Below are positions 1 through 6,962 of a stretch of DNA of 8,867 bases, piece after piece; position 1 is the first letter of the stretch; the number at the start of each line of letters is the position of its first letter. This DNA is from Bacillota bacterium (GTDB taxonomy: Bacteria; Bacillota; Clostridia; Oscillospirales; Ruminococcaceae). The DNA lies in assembly GCA_023395435.1 (NCBI GenBank), contig JAEWZG010000082.1:1-8867 (forward strand), in the 5' to 3' direction. A model generated the notes under the pieces. The model had not been told where the DNA came from. It did no database searches and was given only the letters and a program-made list of their open reading frames with translations. Both the position numbers and the translations under genes were made by a program.

Positions 1-2
1 TT

Positions 3-341
3 TATAACAGAGAGTATACTCTCCAGACTGAAGAAACCGCCGAGTATACAAAGAACCTTGCAAAAAAGCTTGATGCCCAGATGTCAGAGATGATTAACAG
101 CAGAACAGCAGCATCTATTGTTGATGCATCTATACTGATTGCGCTTTCTGCTATCGATGATTGTCAGAAGACAAATGACAATATTGACAATATCAGAACG
201 CAGATTAAAGATTACGTTGATGATGCAGGTGAAGCAAGATTAAAATGCGATGAGCTTCAAAAGGAAAATCGTGATCTTAAAGCAAGAATATATGAGCTTG
301 AGCAGAAGCTCGGAATAGCAGGCTTCAATGCAAAGTCATAA
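3..341 (+). CDS. zapA: Cell division protein ZapA, 3' part (5' end outside window)
   Basis: The frame is open from the window edge, so the true start lies upstream; the 112 visible residues begin YNREYTLQTEETAEYTKNLA. This matches the ZapA pattern: a short N-terminal strand ending in the EYTL/ESxEY type segment, then a helix (KNLAKKLDAQMSEMI), a helix rich in small residues ending near ALSAIDD, and a C-terminal coiled coil (roughly the last 45 residues, with DELQKENRDLKARIYELEQKL as clear heptads). ZapA binds FtsZ in the cytoplasm and promotes Z-ring bundling. An ATG at 81 is internal, not the start, because family sequence continues upstream of it. The stop overlaps the next gene by 14 bases, which suggests translational coupling; zapA followed by a U32 peptidase gene is a familiar Firmicutes arrangement. 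Confidence 0.85.
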   Translation, partial: YNREYTLQTEETAEYTKNLAKKLDAQMSEMINSRTAASIVDASILIALSAIDDCQKTNDNIDNIRTQIKDYVDDAGEARLKCDELQKENRDLKARIYELEQKLGIAGFNAKS

Positions 342-2382
342 GAAACCTGAAGTTTTAGCTCCAGCAGGGAGTATGGAAGCACTTATTGCTGCTATACGGT
401 GTGGAGCAGATGCAATATACCTTGGCGGAAAGAGCTTTTCTGCCAGACAGAACGCTGATAATTTTGATTATAATGATCTGAAAACAGCTTGTGAACTTGC
501 TCATAAAAGCGGTGTTAAAATTCATCAGACCATTAATACGCTTGTCTTTGACGATCAAATCGTTAAACTAGAGGAATTTGTACGTGAATCTGCATCTCTC
601 GGAGTTGATGCTTTTATTGTACAAGACCTTGGCGTAATCAACATTATTAAAAATATATGCCCGGATATGCCGATTCATGCCTCGACTCAGATGACAATAC
701 ACACAAAACAAGGAGCCTTTCTCGCAAAAGAGTCAGGCTTTTCCCGTGTTGTGGTGGCAAGAGAAATGTCAAAAGAGCAGCTTGAAGATATAATTACCGC
801 TGGAATTGAAGTTGAATGCTTTGTTCACGGAGCATTATGTATGTCTGTTTCAGGACAATGCTATATGAGTGCGATGATAGGTGGACGAAGTGCAAACAGA
901 GGTTTGTGTGCACAGGCGTGCAGACTTCCGTTTTCTGCAATTGCGGGAGAAAAACGCTGTGACTTATCCTTAAAGGATCTATCACTTATTGAATATATTA
1001 ATGAAATGGCTGATATGGGGATAGCCTCCATAAAAATCGAAGGAAGAATGAAGCGCCCTGAATATGTTGCGGCGTCTGTTACTGCCTGCCGTGCAGTTAT
1101 CAACGGTCAGGAGCCTGATATGGATACGCTCCGTGCAATATTCTCAAGAAGTGGCTTTACTCAAGGCTATTATACCAATAAGCTTGGGGCAGAAATGTTC
1201 GGCACACGCCAGAAAGAAGATGTCGTGTCAGCTGATGACGTTTTTTCGCTTCTTCAGGCACTATATAGAAAAGAGCGAAAAATTACCGACATTAATTTTG
1301 ATATAACAATTAGAAATGGCGAACCGGCGGTTCTTAAAGCAACTGACAGTGACGGAAACAGCGTCACTGCTTATGGCGACATTCCACAAAAGGCAATTAA
1401 CCGCCCGAGCGATTTAGAACAGGCTGAAAAACAGCTTTCAAAGCTTGGCGATACTATATATAATTTTAGGAACGTTACCGGAGAAATTCAGGACGGTCTT
1501 ATGCTCCCTGCGTCTGCGTTTAATAATTTAAGACGTCAGGCTTGTGACTTACTTGACTTAAAGAGAATTGAGAAAAACACCATAACAAAATCAACAAGCG
1601 AAGTCCCACTCAGTTTCCCGAAAACTATGAACATGAAAAACAAGGAAATGAGAATTGATGTTCATAAGGCTGAACAATTAAGGCATGTTGACATGACGGA
1701 GATTGAATATGCAACAGTTCCGCTTTCTGAAATTGATAAGCTTGATGGGTATCTTTTTAAAAATAAAATCATTATCTCCCTCCCTCGATATACTAAGAAT
1801 GAGGATGAGGTAATTGCACAGCTTAAGAAAGCAAAAGAAAAAGGCTTTATAAAAATAGAATGCAGCAATTATGCTCATATCAGAATAGGAAAAGTCCTCG
1901 GGCTTGAAATGTTTGGCGGATTCGGGCTTAATGCTACAAATTCATATACATTAAAAAGCCTTGCGGAATATGGATTAAAAGATGCAATTGCATCATTTGA
2001 GATGAAACTATCACAAATTGAAAGATTTGCTGATTACCTCCCATACGGAATAATTGCATATGGGAAGTTACCACTTATGCTAACAGTAAACTGCCCGATA
2101 AAGCAGGCTGTTGGCTGTGGAAAGTGTGAAAAAAAGCTAACAGATAGGACTAACCGTGAATTTGATGTAATCTGCGGTGGTGACGCTGTTGAAATACTAA
2201 ACAGTGATACTTTATATATGGCGGACAGACTCAATGAAATAAACGGAGTGAGCTTTATTACACTAAAATTCTATAATGAAACTCCTGAACAAGTATCACA
2301 GGTTATTGAAGCATACAAAAATCATAAAAAAGCCCCTGAAAACAAATTCACAAGAGGCTTATATTATAGAGGGATAATTTAA
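328..2382 (+). CDS. U32 family peptidase-like protein with DUF3656 region
   Basis: 684 residues, the usual length for long U32 proteins carrying the extra DUF3656 part. The N-terminus (PEVLAPAGSMEALIAAIRCGADAIYLGG) is the classic U32 opening. The U32 signature lies at about 163–198 (ECFVHGALC, SGQC, RGLCAQAC), with cysteines 171, 178, 194 and 198, the kind that hold a 4Fe-4S cluster in characterised relatives. A second Cys group (NCPIK, VGCGKC, 589–600) is followed by a DRTNREF motif, and the protein ends FTRGLYYRGI, also typical. Despite the 'collagenase-like peptidase' label, characterised U32 members in E. coli (TrhP, RlhA, UbiU/UbiV) act in prephenate- or iron-sulfur-dependent hydroxylation of tRNA, rRNA or ubiquinone precursors. 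By inference this is an RNA-modification protein rather than a secreted protease; it has no signal peptide. The start at 328 overlaps zapA by 14 bases, with a weak AGCAGG site 5 bases upstream. Confidence 0.9.
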   Translation: MQSHKKPEVLAPAGSMEALIAAIRCGADAIYLGGKSFSARQNADNFDYNDLKTACELAHKSGVKIHQTINTLVFDDQIVKLEEFVRESASLGVDAFIVQDLGVINIIKNICPDMPIHASTQMTIHTKQGAFLAKESGFSRVVVAREMSKEQLEDIITAGIEVECFVHGALCMSVSGQCYMSAMIGGRSANRGLCAQACRLPFSAIAGEKRCDLSLKDLSLIEYINEMADMGIASIKIEGRMKRPEYVAASVTACRAVINGQEPDMDTLRAIFSRSGFTQGYYTNKLGAEMFGTRQKEDVVSADDVFSLLQALYRKERKITDINFDITIRNGEPAVLKATDSDGNSVTAYGDIPQKAINRPSDLEQAEKQLSKLGDTIYNFRNVTGEIQDGLMLPASAFNNLRRQACDLLDLKRIEKNTITKSTSEVPLSFPKTMNMKNKEMRIDVHKAEQLRHVDMTEIEYATVPLSEIDKLDGYLFKNKIIISLPRYTKNEDEVIAQLKKAKEKGFIKIECSNYAHIRIGKVLGLEMFGGFGLNATNSYTLKSLAEYGLKDAIASFEMKLSQIERFADYLPYGIIAYGKLPLMLTVNCPIKQAVGCGKCEKKLTDRTNREFDVICGGDAVEILNSDTLYMADRLNEINGVSFITLKFYNETPEQVSQVIEAYKNHKKAPENKFTRGLYYRGII

Positions 2383-2400
2383 TCTTAATTTTTAGGTTTA

Positions 2401-2440
2401 TGTGCGAAGGGGTGCGGGGACGACCGCAAAACCACCGAAG
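2401..2440 (+). other. GC-rich leader block with a small hairpin before dut
   Basis: About 65% G+C (26 of 40) in surroundings that are visibly AT-rich. It contains a 5-bp hairpin, TGCGG (2413–2417) and CCGCA (2424–2428) around a GGACGA loop, which can be lengthened by a GG/CC pairing across an AAA bulge. It lies between the U32 stop and the dut ribosome binding site, so it would be in the dut mRNA leader. There is no T-run after it, so it is not an intrinsic terminator. The ACGA loop faintly recalls guanidine-II riboswitch hairpins, but the second hairpin of that class is absent. Function unknown. Confidence 0.4.
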
Positions 2441-2467
2441 AGAACAACAATATTGCAAGGAGATTTT

Positions 2468-2908
2468 ATGAAGCTTTATATAAAAAAACTTAAAAATAAT
2501 GCCATTATCCCAAAGCAACAGACCGCCGGAAGTGCCGGCTATGATTTATCAGCGTGTATTGACTCCCCTGTTATAATAAATCCAGGCGAAATTAAAAAAA
2601 TTCCGACAGGCTTGTCTGTTGCACTTGATGAGAATAATGCAGTTATTTTAATTTATGCAAGAAGCTCACTTGCAACAAAATTCGGCTTGACGCTTGCAAA
2701 CTGTGTTGGCGTTGTCGACAGCGATTATCGTGGCGAAATTATCGTGGCAATGATAAATCAGGGTAATTTGCCATATACAATTAATAACGGTGAGCGAATA
2801 GCCCAGATGGTTATTACCCCTATATATACACCTGAAATTGTTCAGACAGACGAGCTTTCTGAAACCGAAAGAGGGACAGGTGGCTTTGGTTCAACAGGTA
2901 AACAATAA
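2468..2908 (+). CDS. dut: dUTP diphosphatase (dUTPase), trimeric type
   Basis: Hydrolyses dUTP to dUMP and pyrophosphate, keeping uracil out of DNA and feeding dTMP synthesis; cytoplasmic homotrimer. All five family motifs are present in order in 146 residues, the normal length: AGYDLSA (motif 1, 23–29), RSS (motif 2, 65–67), GVVDSDYRGE (motif 3, 81–90, with Asp84, Asp86 and Tyr87), GERIAQ (motif 4, 108–113) and the C-terminal RGTGGFGSTG lid (motif 5, 135–144) with its Phe and Arg. The frame stays open upstream to 2402, but the start at 2468 is chosen because AAGGAGA (2457–2463) sits at ideal distance and the extra 22 residues are not family-like. It is followed 22 bases later by the amidohydrolase gene. 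Confidence 0.95.
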   Translation: MKLYIKKLKNNAIIPKQQTAGSAGYDLSACIDSPVIINPGEIKKIPTGLSVALDENNAVILIYARSSLATKFGLTLANCVGVVDSDYRGEIIVAMINQGNLPYTINNGERIAQMVITPIYTPEIVQTDELSETERGTGGFGSTGKQ

Positions 2909-2930
2909 CAATGAAAAACTTGGAGGTATT

Positions 2931-4082
2931 ATGTATATTTATAACGCAAAAATCTTCACAATGGAGAAAACAATTATTGATAAAGGCTTTGTAATGGTGG
3001 AGAACGGAAAAATCGCAAAGATTTCTGAGGGTACTCCTTACGATACATCTGAAAAAGATATTAATGCAAATGGTGCGTCAATATTCCCTGGTTTTATTGA
3101 TGCACATACTCACCTTGGAATAATCGGTGATGGAATCGGCTTTGAAAGTGATGACTGCAATGAGGAAACTGACCCTGTTACCCCACAGCTTCGTGTTATC
3201 GACGGAATAAATCCTTTTGACAAATGCTTTGAGGAGGCTTTAGCGTCAGGAATAACAACCGTTCTTACATCACCGGGAAGTGCAAACACAATCTGCGGTG
3301 AAATTTCTGCTATAAAAACCTATGGCAGAAGGATTGATGATATGGTTATTAAGAATGTTGCTATGAAGTTTGCTCTTGGTGAAAATCCAAAAACAGTTTA
3401 TAATGATAAGGATGAAACACCAGTAACAAGAATGGCAACAGCAGCACTTATTCGCGAGGCTTTATACAAGGCAAAAAGATATTCTGATGGCATTGAAAAA
3501 TCAAAGCACGATGAAGATTATGATGCCCCTGAATATGATATAAAATGTGAGGCGCTGTTGCCTTTACTTAATAAGGAAGTTTCAGCGCACTTTCATTGCC
3601 ATAGAGCGGACGATATCTGCACAGCAATAAGAATTTGCAAGGAATTTGATATAAATTGTGTTCTTGTCCATGCTACAGAAGGATATAAGATTGCTGATAT
3701 TATTGCAAAAGAAAATGTCAGCGCTATTGTAGGACCGATTGTCTGTGACCGTTCAAAGCCAGAAATGAAACAGCTTGATACAAAAAATGCAGGAATTCTT
3801 TCAAAAAATGGTGTTGAAATTGCACTTTGTACCGACCACCCTGTTATTCCTGTTCAATATCTCTTTATGAGCGGGGCTGTTGCTGTTAAAAATGGACTCG
3901 ACAAATATAAGGCACTTGAAGCAATTACAATAAATCCGGCAAGAATTTGCGGTATTGACAGCAGAGTCGGTTCCCTTGCTGTTGGCAAGGATGCCGATAT
4001 TGTAATGTTTAAGGATGACCCGTTTAATATTATGTCTGAGCCATCAATGATAATGATAAATGGTGAGGTAATAAAGTATTAA
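2931..4082 (+). CDS. Amidohydrolase, imidazolonepropionase-like
   Basis: 383 residues of the metal-dependent amidohydrolase superfamily. It opens with the small beta-sandwich strand (MYIYNAKIFT…DKGFVMVENGKI), followed by the metal-binding HxH motif PGFIDAHTH (His59, His61). Further probable ligands are in SAHFHCHRAD (His220/222/224) and LVHATEG (His247), with the late catalytic aspartate in CTDHP (Asp302). The C-terminus (ITINPARICGIDSRVGSLAVGKDADIV) is the superfamily's standard return to the beta-sandwich. The hydrolysed substrate cannot be read from the sequence; cyclic amides or imides such as imidazolonepropionate, or a dipeptide, are possible, and no histidine-degradation genes lie nearby. 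The start at 2931 is supported by TTGGAGGT (2920–2926); a longer open frame from 2838 lies inside dut and lacks family sequence. Cytoplasmic, likely cotranscribed with dut. Confidence 0.85.
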   Translation: MYIYNAKIFTMEKTIIDKGFVMVENGKIAKISEGTPYDTSEKDINANGASIFPGFIDAHTHLGIIGDGIGFESDDCNEETDPVTPQLRVIDGINPFDKCFEEALASGITTVLTSPGSANTICGEISAIKTYGRRIDDMVIKNVAMKFALGENPKTVYNDKDETPVTRMATAALIREALYKAKRYSDGIEKSKHDEDYDAPEYDIKCEALLPLLNKEVSAHFHCHRADDICTAIRICKEFDINCVLVHATEGYKIADIIAKENVSAIVGPIVCDRSKPEMKQLDTKNAGILSKNGVEIALCTDHPVIPVQYLFMSGAVAVKNGLDKYKALEAITINPARICGIDSRVGSLAVGKDADIVMFKDDPFNIMSEPSMIMINGEVIKY

Positions 4083-4115
4083 ACTACAAATTTTCTGACA
4101 AAAAGAGGAATGACA

Positions 4116-4619
4116 ATGGATTTTATACTTAGAAAATGGAAAGAAACAGATGCAGAAAGCATTCAGTCACTGGCTAACAATAAGAAAATCGCGGCTAATT
4201 TAAGAAATGCTTTTCCTCACCCTTATACAATAAAAGATGCTAAGGGGTATATAGATATTTGTTTAAACACAGATGAGAGCAAAAATCTTTTTTATGCAAT
4301 AGAAATTGATGGTAAGGCCGTCGGAAGTATAGGCGTATTTGTCAAGGATGACGTTTACTGCAAATCAGCAGAAATAGGCTACTGGCTTGGTGAGGATTAT
4401 TGGGGCAAGGGGATAATGTCTGAGGCTATCAGAAGGACCTGTCAGGATGCTTTTGCAATCTTTGATATAGTAAGGATTTTTGCAGAGCCATATGCTTATA
4501 ACATGGGTTCAAGAAGAGCACTTGAAAAGGCAGGCTTTAAGCTTGAGGGTGTGCTTGAAAAAAGTGTATACAAAAGCGGTACATACTTTGACGCATGTAT
4601 TTATGCACTCATACGATAA
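4116..4619 (+). CDS. GNAT family N-acetyltransferase (RimJ/RimL-like)
   Basis: 167 residues with the acetyl-CoA-binding fold of the RimJ/RimL-type GNAT group. It starts with ILRKWKETDAESI, typical of these proteins; residues 86–104 (EIGYWLGEDYWGKGIMSEA) carry the beta4 strand and the pyrophosphate-binding loop (WGKG at 96–99), and NMGSRRALEKAGFKLEGVLEKS (129–150) is the conserved motif B segment, with Asn129 and the EKAGF turn. It transfers an acetyl group from acetyl-CoA to an amine; the substrate (ribosomal protein, antibiotic, polyamine or other) cannot be told. Start 4116 is preferred to the ATG at 4110, because AGAGGA (4104–4109) abuts 4110 but is 6 bases from 4116. The stop codon lies inside an inverted repeat that may end the upstream operon. 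Confidence 0.9.
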   Translation: MDFILRKWKETDAESIQSLANNKKIAANLRNAFPHPYTIKDAKGYIDICLNTDESKNLFYAIEIDGKAVGSIGVFVKDDVYCKSAEIGYWLGEDYWGKGIMSEAIRRTCQDAFAIFDIVRIFAEPYAYNMGSRRALEKAGFKLEGVLEKSVYKSGTYFDACIYALIR

Positions 4620-4661
4620 TGCTTTTAAAATGTTGACTTTAATCTTATAAAGTATTATCGT
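4613..4661. repeat. 13-bp inverted repeat around the end of the GNAT gene
   Basis: Arms 4613–4625 (ACGATAATGCTTT) and 4649–4661 (AAAGTATTATCGT) pair over 13 positions with one G·U, leaving a 23-base loop. The left arm contains the GNAT stop codon. No clean run of T follows (tgaaaaataatttt), so it is at best a weak terminator; it could stabilise the mRNA 3' end or be a protein site. The right arm overlaps the possible −10 of the next promoter. Confidence 0.55.
4633..4661 (+). promoter_or_regulatory. Possible sigma-A promoter for the flavodoxin–fumarase genes
   Basis: TTGACT (4633–4638, 5/6 to the −35 consensus) is followed after 17 bases by TATCGT (4656–4661, 4/6 to the −10). It lies about 33 bases before the first flavodoxin-domain start, in a 74-base gap after the GNAT gene. 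The −10 is weak and sits in the arm of an inverted repeat, so this is tentative. Confidence 0.35.
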
Positions 4662-4693
4662 TGAAAAATAATTTTATATAAAAGGTGATTTTA

Positions 4694-5230
4694 ATGAGCA
4701 AAATAGCAGTAATTTTCAAATCAACATATGGACATACAAAAAAATATGCAGAATGGATAGCGGAAGAACTAAAAGCGGATTTATTTGATGAGTTAAAAGT
4801 GAAACCACAGACTCTTGAAAAGTACTATATAATTGTTTATGGTGGCGGAATATACGCAAGTGGTATTAACGGCGCAAAACTCTTATGTGATAACTATAAT
4901 TTATTATTGAAGAAAAAGCTTGTCGTTTTTGCTGTTGGGTTGTCAGATGATCTTTCTCAGGATGAACAGGCAAAACTTCTTACACACAACTTCTCGCTCC
5001 TAATGCAGAATAATATGAAGTTCTTTTGCTTAAGAGGTGGGATAAATTATAAAAAGCTTTCCATTTTGCACAGGATGATGATGTCAAAACAAAGAAAAAT
5101 ACTTTTGAATAAGCAAAATAAAACAAAACAAGATGAATTATTCCTAAATACTTATCGAGTAAATATAAATTTTACCGAAAAGAAAAATATTCAGCCGATT
5201 ATAGATTATGTAAATTCATTACAGATGTAA
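4694..5230 (+). CDS. Flavodoxin-domain protein, first of a tandem pair
   Basis: 178 residues with a flavodoxin-like (Flavodoxin_5 type, HemG-like) layout. MSKIAVIFKSTYGHTKKYA holds the first strand and a phosphate-binding loop (STYGHT, 10–15) that would grip FMN; strand and loop IIVYGGGIYASGING (46–60) matches the second flavin loop, and KLVVFAVGLS (75–84) is the central strand. It probably binds FMN and carries electrons or protects a redox process in the cytoplasm; partner unknown. It is basic and lysine-rich in its C-terminal third (residues about 119–145), unlike classic acidic flavodoxins, so a simple electron shuttle is less sure. The start at 4694 is chosen with AAAGGTG (4681–4687); the GTG at 4685 overlaps that site. 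A paralogue follows after 39 bases and shares the order TKKxAE…LxADLF, GGIxYxKL and the C-terminal IxPxIxxxxx segment. Confidence 0.75.
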   Translation: MSKIAVIFKSTYGHTKKYAEWIAEELKADLFDELKVKPQTLEKYYIIVYGGGIYASGINGAKLLCDNYNLLLKKKLVVFAVGLSDDLSQDEQAKLLTHNFSLLMQNNMKFFCLRGGINYKKLSILHRMMMSKQRKILLNKQNKTKQDELFLNTYRVNINFTEKKNIQPIIDYVNSLQM

Positions 5231-5269
5231 TTATCATAAAATAAAATATAAATAAAGGAGTTGCTAACA

Positions 5270-5794
5270 ATGACTGCGGTAATCTACAGAACAAAACACG
5301 GGTACACTAAAAAAATTGCTGAAGCAATAAGCAAAGAGCTTGATGCAGATTTATTTTCAATTAAGGATGCAAAAAACCTCGACACCTCAAAGTATGACAG
5401 CTTTGTCCTCGGAAGTTCAATCGGTGCGGGAATGTTTGGCGGGAAAGGCGATTTTTTAAAGCTATACCAGAAAATTTCAGATAAAAAGACTGCTATTTTC
5501 ACAGTTGGCATGACTAATCCAATAGAAGAAGATTATTATATAAAGCTTGACGATATGAATTTTTCTAGTTTCAACTTAAAGGATAATTCAAAGGTTTTTC
5601 ATCTTATGGGCGGAATAGATTATGAAAAACTTGGCTTTTTGACAAAGAAGCTTATGGGTATGATTGTCGGCCAGATAGAAAAAAAGGAAAATAAAACCGA
5701 ACACGACAAAAAGATGTTGAAGATGAAGACTGAAAAGGTAGAATTGTTCAAAGAAGAAGATATTACTCCATTAATTGAATTCATAAAAGGCTAA
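5270..5794 (+). CDS. Flavodoxin-domain protein, second of a tandem pair
   Basis: 174 residues, clearly a paralogue of the gene just upstream: both begin with a strand and an xTxxGxTKKxAE phosphate loop (here RTKHGYTKKIAE, 7–18), continue with ADLF (27–30), a mid-protein GSSIGAGMFGG loop (48–58), a TAIFTVGMTNP strand (74–84) and GGIDYEKL (114–121). The fit to Flavodoxin_5/HemG-like proteins is better here than in its neighbour, with a fuller second flavin loop. By family it should bind FMN and act in electron transfer; the substrate is not evident. ATG 5270 is chosen because AAAGGAG (5254–5260) lies 9 bases upstream; a TTG at 5261 directly follows that site. The stop is only 11 bases before the fumarase start, so cotranscription is very likely. 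Confidence 0.8.
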   Translation: MTAVIYRTKHGYTKKIAEAISKELDADLFSIKDAKNLDTSKYDSFVLGSSIGAGMFGGKGDFLKLYQKISDKKTAIFTVGMTNPIEEDYYIKLDDMNFSSFNLKDNSKVFHLMGGIDYEKLGFLTKKLMGMIVGQIEKKENKTEHDKKMLKMKTEKVELFKEEDITPLIEFIKG

Positions 5795-5805
5795 GGTGAA
5801 GACAA

Positions 5806-6648
5806 ATGCGAGAAATTCCAGCAACAAAAATTGAAGAAGCAGTAAAAGAACTTTGCATTAAGGCAAATATATATCTCCCGAAGGATTTAGAGGAATGTAT
5901 AGGATGCTGTGCAAAAAAAGAAGACTCCCCTGTTGGCAGAGAAGTCTTTTCAGATATTATTGAAAATATTCACGTTGCAAGGAACGAGAAAATTCCTGTA
6001 TGTCAGGATACTGGAATGGCAGTAATATTTGTTGAAATAGGACAGGACGTTCATATTACTGACGGACTTTTTGAGGAAGCTGTCAATAATGGCGTTTCAA
6101 AAGGCTACATTGACGGAAGGCTTCGATGTTCAATAGTATCTGACCCGATTGAAAGAGTGAATACAGGAGATAATACCCCTGCTGTAATACATACAAGAAT
6201 TGTTGCTGGTGATAAAATAAGAATAATGGTTGCACCAAAGGGCTTTGGCTCAGAAAACATGTCGGCTTTAAAAATGATGACGCCTTCTGCTACAACAGAT
6301 GATATTATTGATTTTGTTGTTGATACAGTATCAAAGGCAGGAAGCAATCCCTGCCCGCCTATTGTTGTCGGTGTCGGCATTGGTGGAGATTTTGAGTACT
6401 GCGCATATCTTGCAAAAAAAGCATTATGCAGAAGTGTTTCAGTTAGGAATTCTAAAAAGCTTTATGCGGATATGGAAGAGGAAATGCTTGAAAAAATTAA
6501 CCGACTTGGTATTGGTCCACAGGGCTTTGGCGGAACAGTAACAGCACTCTGCGTTAATATTGAGCAATACCCGACACACATAGCGGGACTGCCGATAGCA
6601 GTAAACATCGGTTGCCACGTTACAAGACACGCAGAGATTGAGATATGA
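5806..6648 (+). CDS. fumA: Class I (Fe-S) fumarate hydratase, alpha subunit
   Basis: 280 residues, the normal length of the alpha (N-terminal domain) subunit of two-subunit class I hydro-lyases, which hydrate fumarate to malate with an oxygen-sensitive 4Fe-4S cluster. The three cluster cysteines are in place: VCQDTGMA (Cys66), NPCPPIVVGVGIGG (Cys183) and AVNIGCHVTRHA (Cys270). APKGFGSENMSALKMM (143–158) and IGPQGFGGTVTAL (236–248) are typical active-site segments. L-tartrate dehydratase alpha is a close relative and cannot be fully excluded. The start follows AAGGTGA (5793–5799). The beta subunit, normally next door, is absent from the window although activity should need it. The last 39 bases are repeated 314 bases downstream, so the 3' end has been involved in a rearrangement. 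Anaerobic central metabolism is consistent with the pyruvate:ferredoxin oxidoreductase gene nearby. Confidence 0.9.
   Translation: MREIPATKIEEAVKELCIKANIYLPKDLEECIGCCAKKEDSPVGREVFSDIIENIHVARNEKIPVCQDTGMAVIFVEIGQDVHITDGLFEEAVNNGVSKGYIDGRLRCSIVSDPIERVNTGDNTPAVIHTRIVAGDKIRIMVAPKGFGSENMSALKMMTPSATTDDIIDFVVDTVSKAGSNPCPPIVVGVGIGGDFEYCAYLAKKALCRSVSVRNSKKLYADMEEEMLEKINRLGIGPQGFGGTVTALCVNIEQYPTHIAGLPIAVNIGCHVTRHAEIEI
6601..6639 (+). repeat. Direct repeat, copy 1 (3' end of fumarase alpha gene)
   Basis: This stretch encodes VNIGCHVTRHAEI, including the third cluster cysteine. It matches 6915–6953 at 34 of 39 positions, with the first 20 bases identical. It is the copy in use as the end of the full-length gene. 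Confidence 0.9.
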
Positions 6649-6690
6649 CAATATAATAAGTTAAGAAGAATAAATGAGGTAATGATTTGT

Positions 6691-6918
6691 ATGAAAACAT
6701 TGAATGTAATAACACTTATTATTTTGTTGTTGTTAGCTCTCTGCTTAATTATTTGGTATTTCTTATTTAGAGTATTTATACACAAAAAATCATACAAAAC
6801 ATTGGGCGAGATTTCATCTAAAGCAAAATCATATTTATATTGGTTACTTTTTATTGGGGTAGCATCAATTGTTATACAAATTATGGCGTTTGTTTTAAAG
6901 TTAATAGTGCAGTTGTAA
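6691..6918 (+). CDS. Small two-helix membrane protein, unknown function
   Basis: 75 residues. Two hydrophobic helices are obvious: about 5–29 (NVITLIILLLLALCLIIWYF) and about 48–72 (SYLYWLLFIGVASIVIQIMA), joined by a basic, polar loop (HKKSYKTLGEISSKAK). No family is recognised. ATG 6691 is preferred to the ATG at 6682 because GAGGT (6676–6680) is 10 bases from the former and touches the latter. The gene fills the space between the two copies of the fumarase 3' end, and its TAA (6916–6918) is the second to fourth base of copy 2, so the C-terminus may have been set by the junction rather than by selection. It could be a passenger gene of an inserted segment or an open frame with no role. Confidence 0.55.
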   Translation: MKTLNVITLIILLLLALCLIIWYFLFRVFIHKKSYKTLGEISSKAKSYLYWLLFIGVASIVIQIMAFVLKLIVQL

Positions 6919-6962
6919 ACATCGGTTGCCACGTAACAAGGCATGCGCAGATTATTATTTAG
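6915..6962 (+). pseudogene. Fumarase alpha 3' remnant (direct repeat, copy 2)
   Basis: In frame it reads VNIGCHVTRHAQIII and then TAG, the tail of the fumarase alpha subunit without the rest of the gene. Positions 6915–6953 align with 6601–6639 with no gaps. The five differences are gtt/gta, aga/agg, cac/cat and gca/gcg (all silent) and gag/cag (Glu to Gln). That bias to silent third positions means the two tails diverged while both were coding, so copy 2 is the end of a different allele or a related gene, not a freshly decayed duplicate. Confidence 0.8.

Noticed and set aside
861..1306. Open frames of about 80 residues on both strands within the U32 gene
   Set aside because: They lie in other frames of a gene whose product matches its family along its whole length.
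2413..2428. Guanidine-II (mini-ykkC) riboswitch suggested by a GG-ACGA-CC hairpin tip
   Set aside because: That class needs two such hairpins; only one is present, its stem is broken by a G·G position when closed on ACGA, and the downstream gene is a dUTPase, not a guanidine transporter or carboxylase.
2402..2467. N-terminal extension of dUTPase by 22 residues
   Set aside because: The strong AAGGAGA site at 2457–2463 fixes the ATG at 2468, and that start gives the normal family length.
6462..6944. 160-residue antisense open frame opposite the fumarase 3' end and the small gene
   Set aside because: It spans both repeat copies, opposes a well-supported gene and shows no family sequence or ribosome binding site; it is a by-product of the fumarase codon pattern.
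6601..6962. Attachment sites (attL/attR) of a complete integrative element
   Set aside because: The unit is only 314 bases and has no integrase; at most it is a scar, so it was recorded as a repeat rather than as a mobile element.
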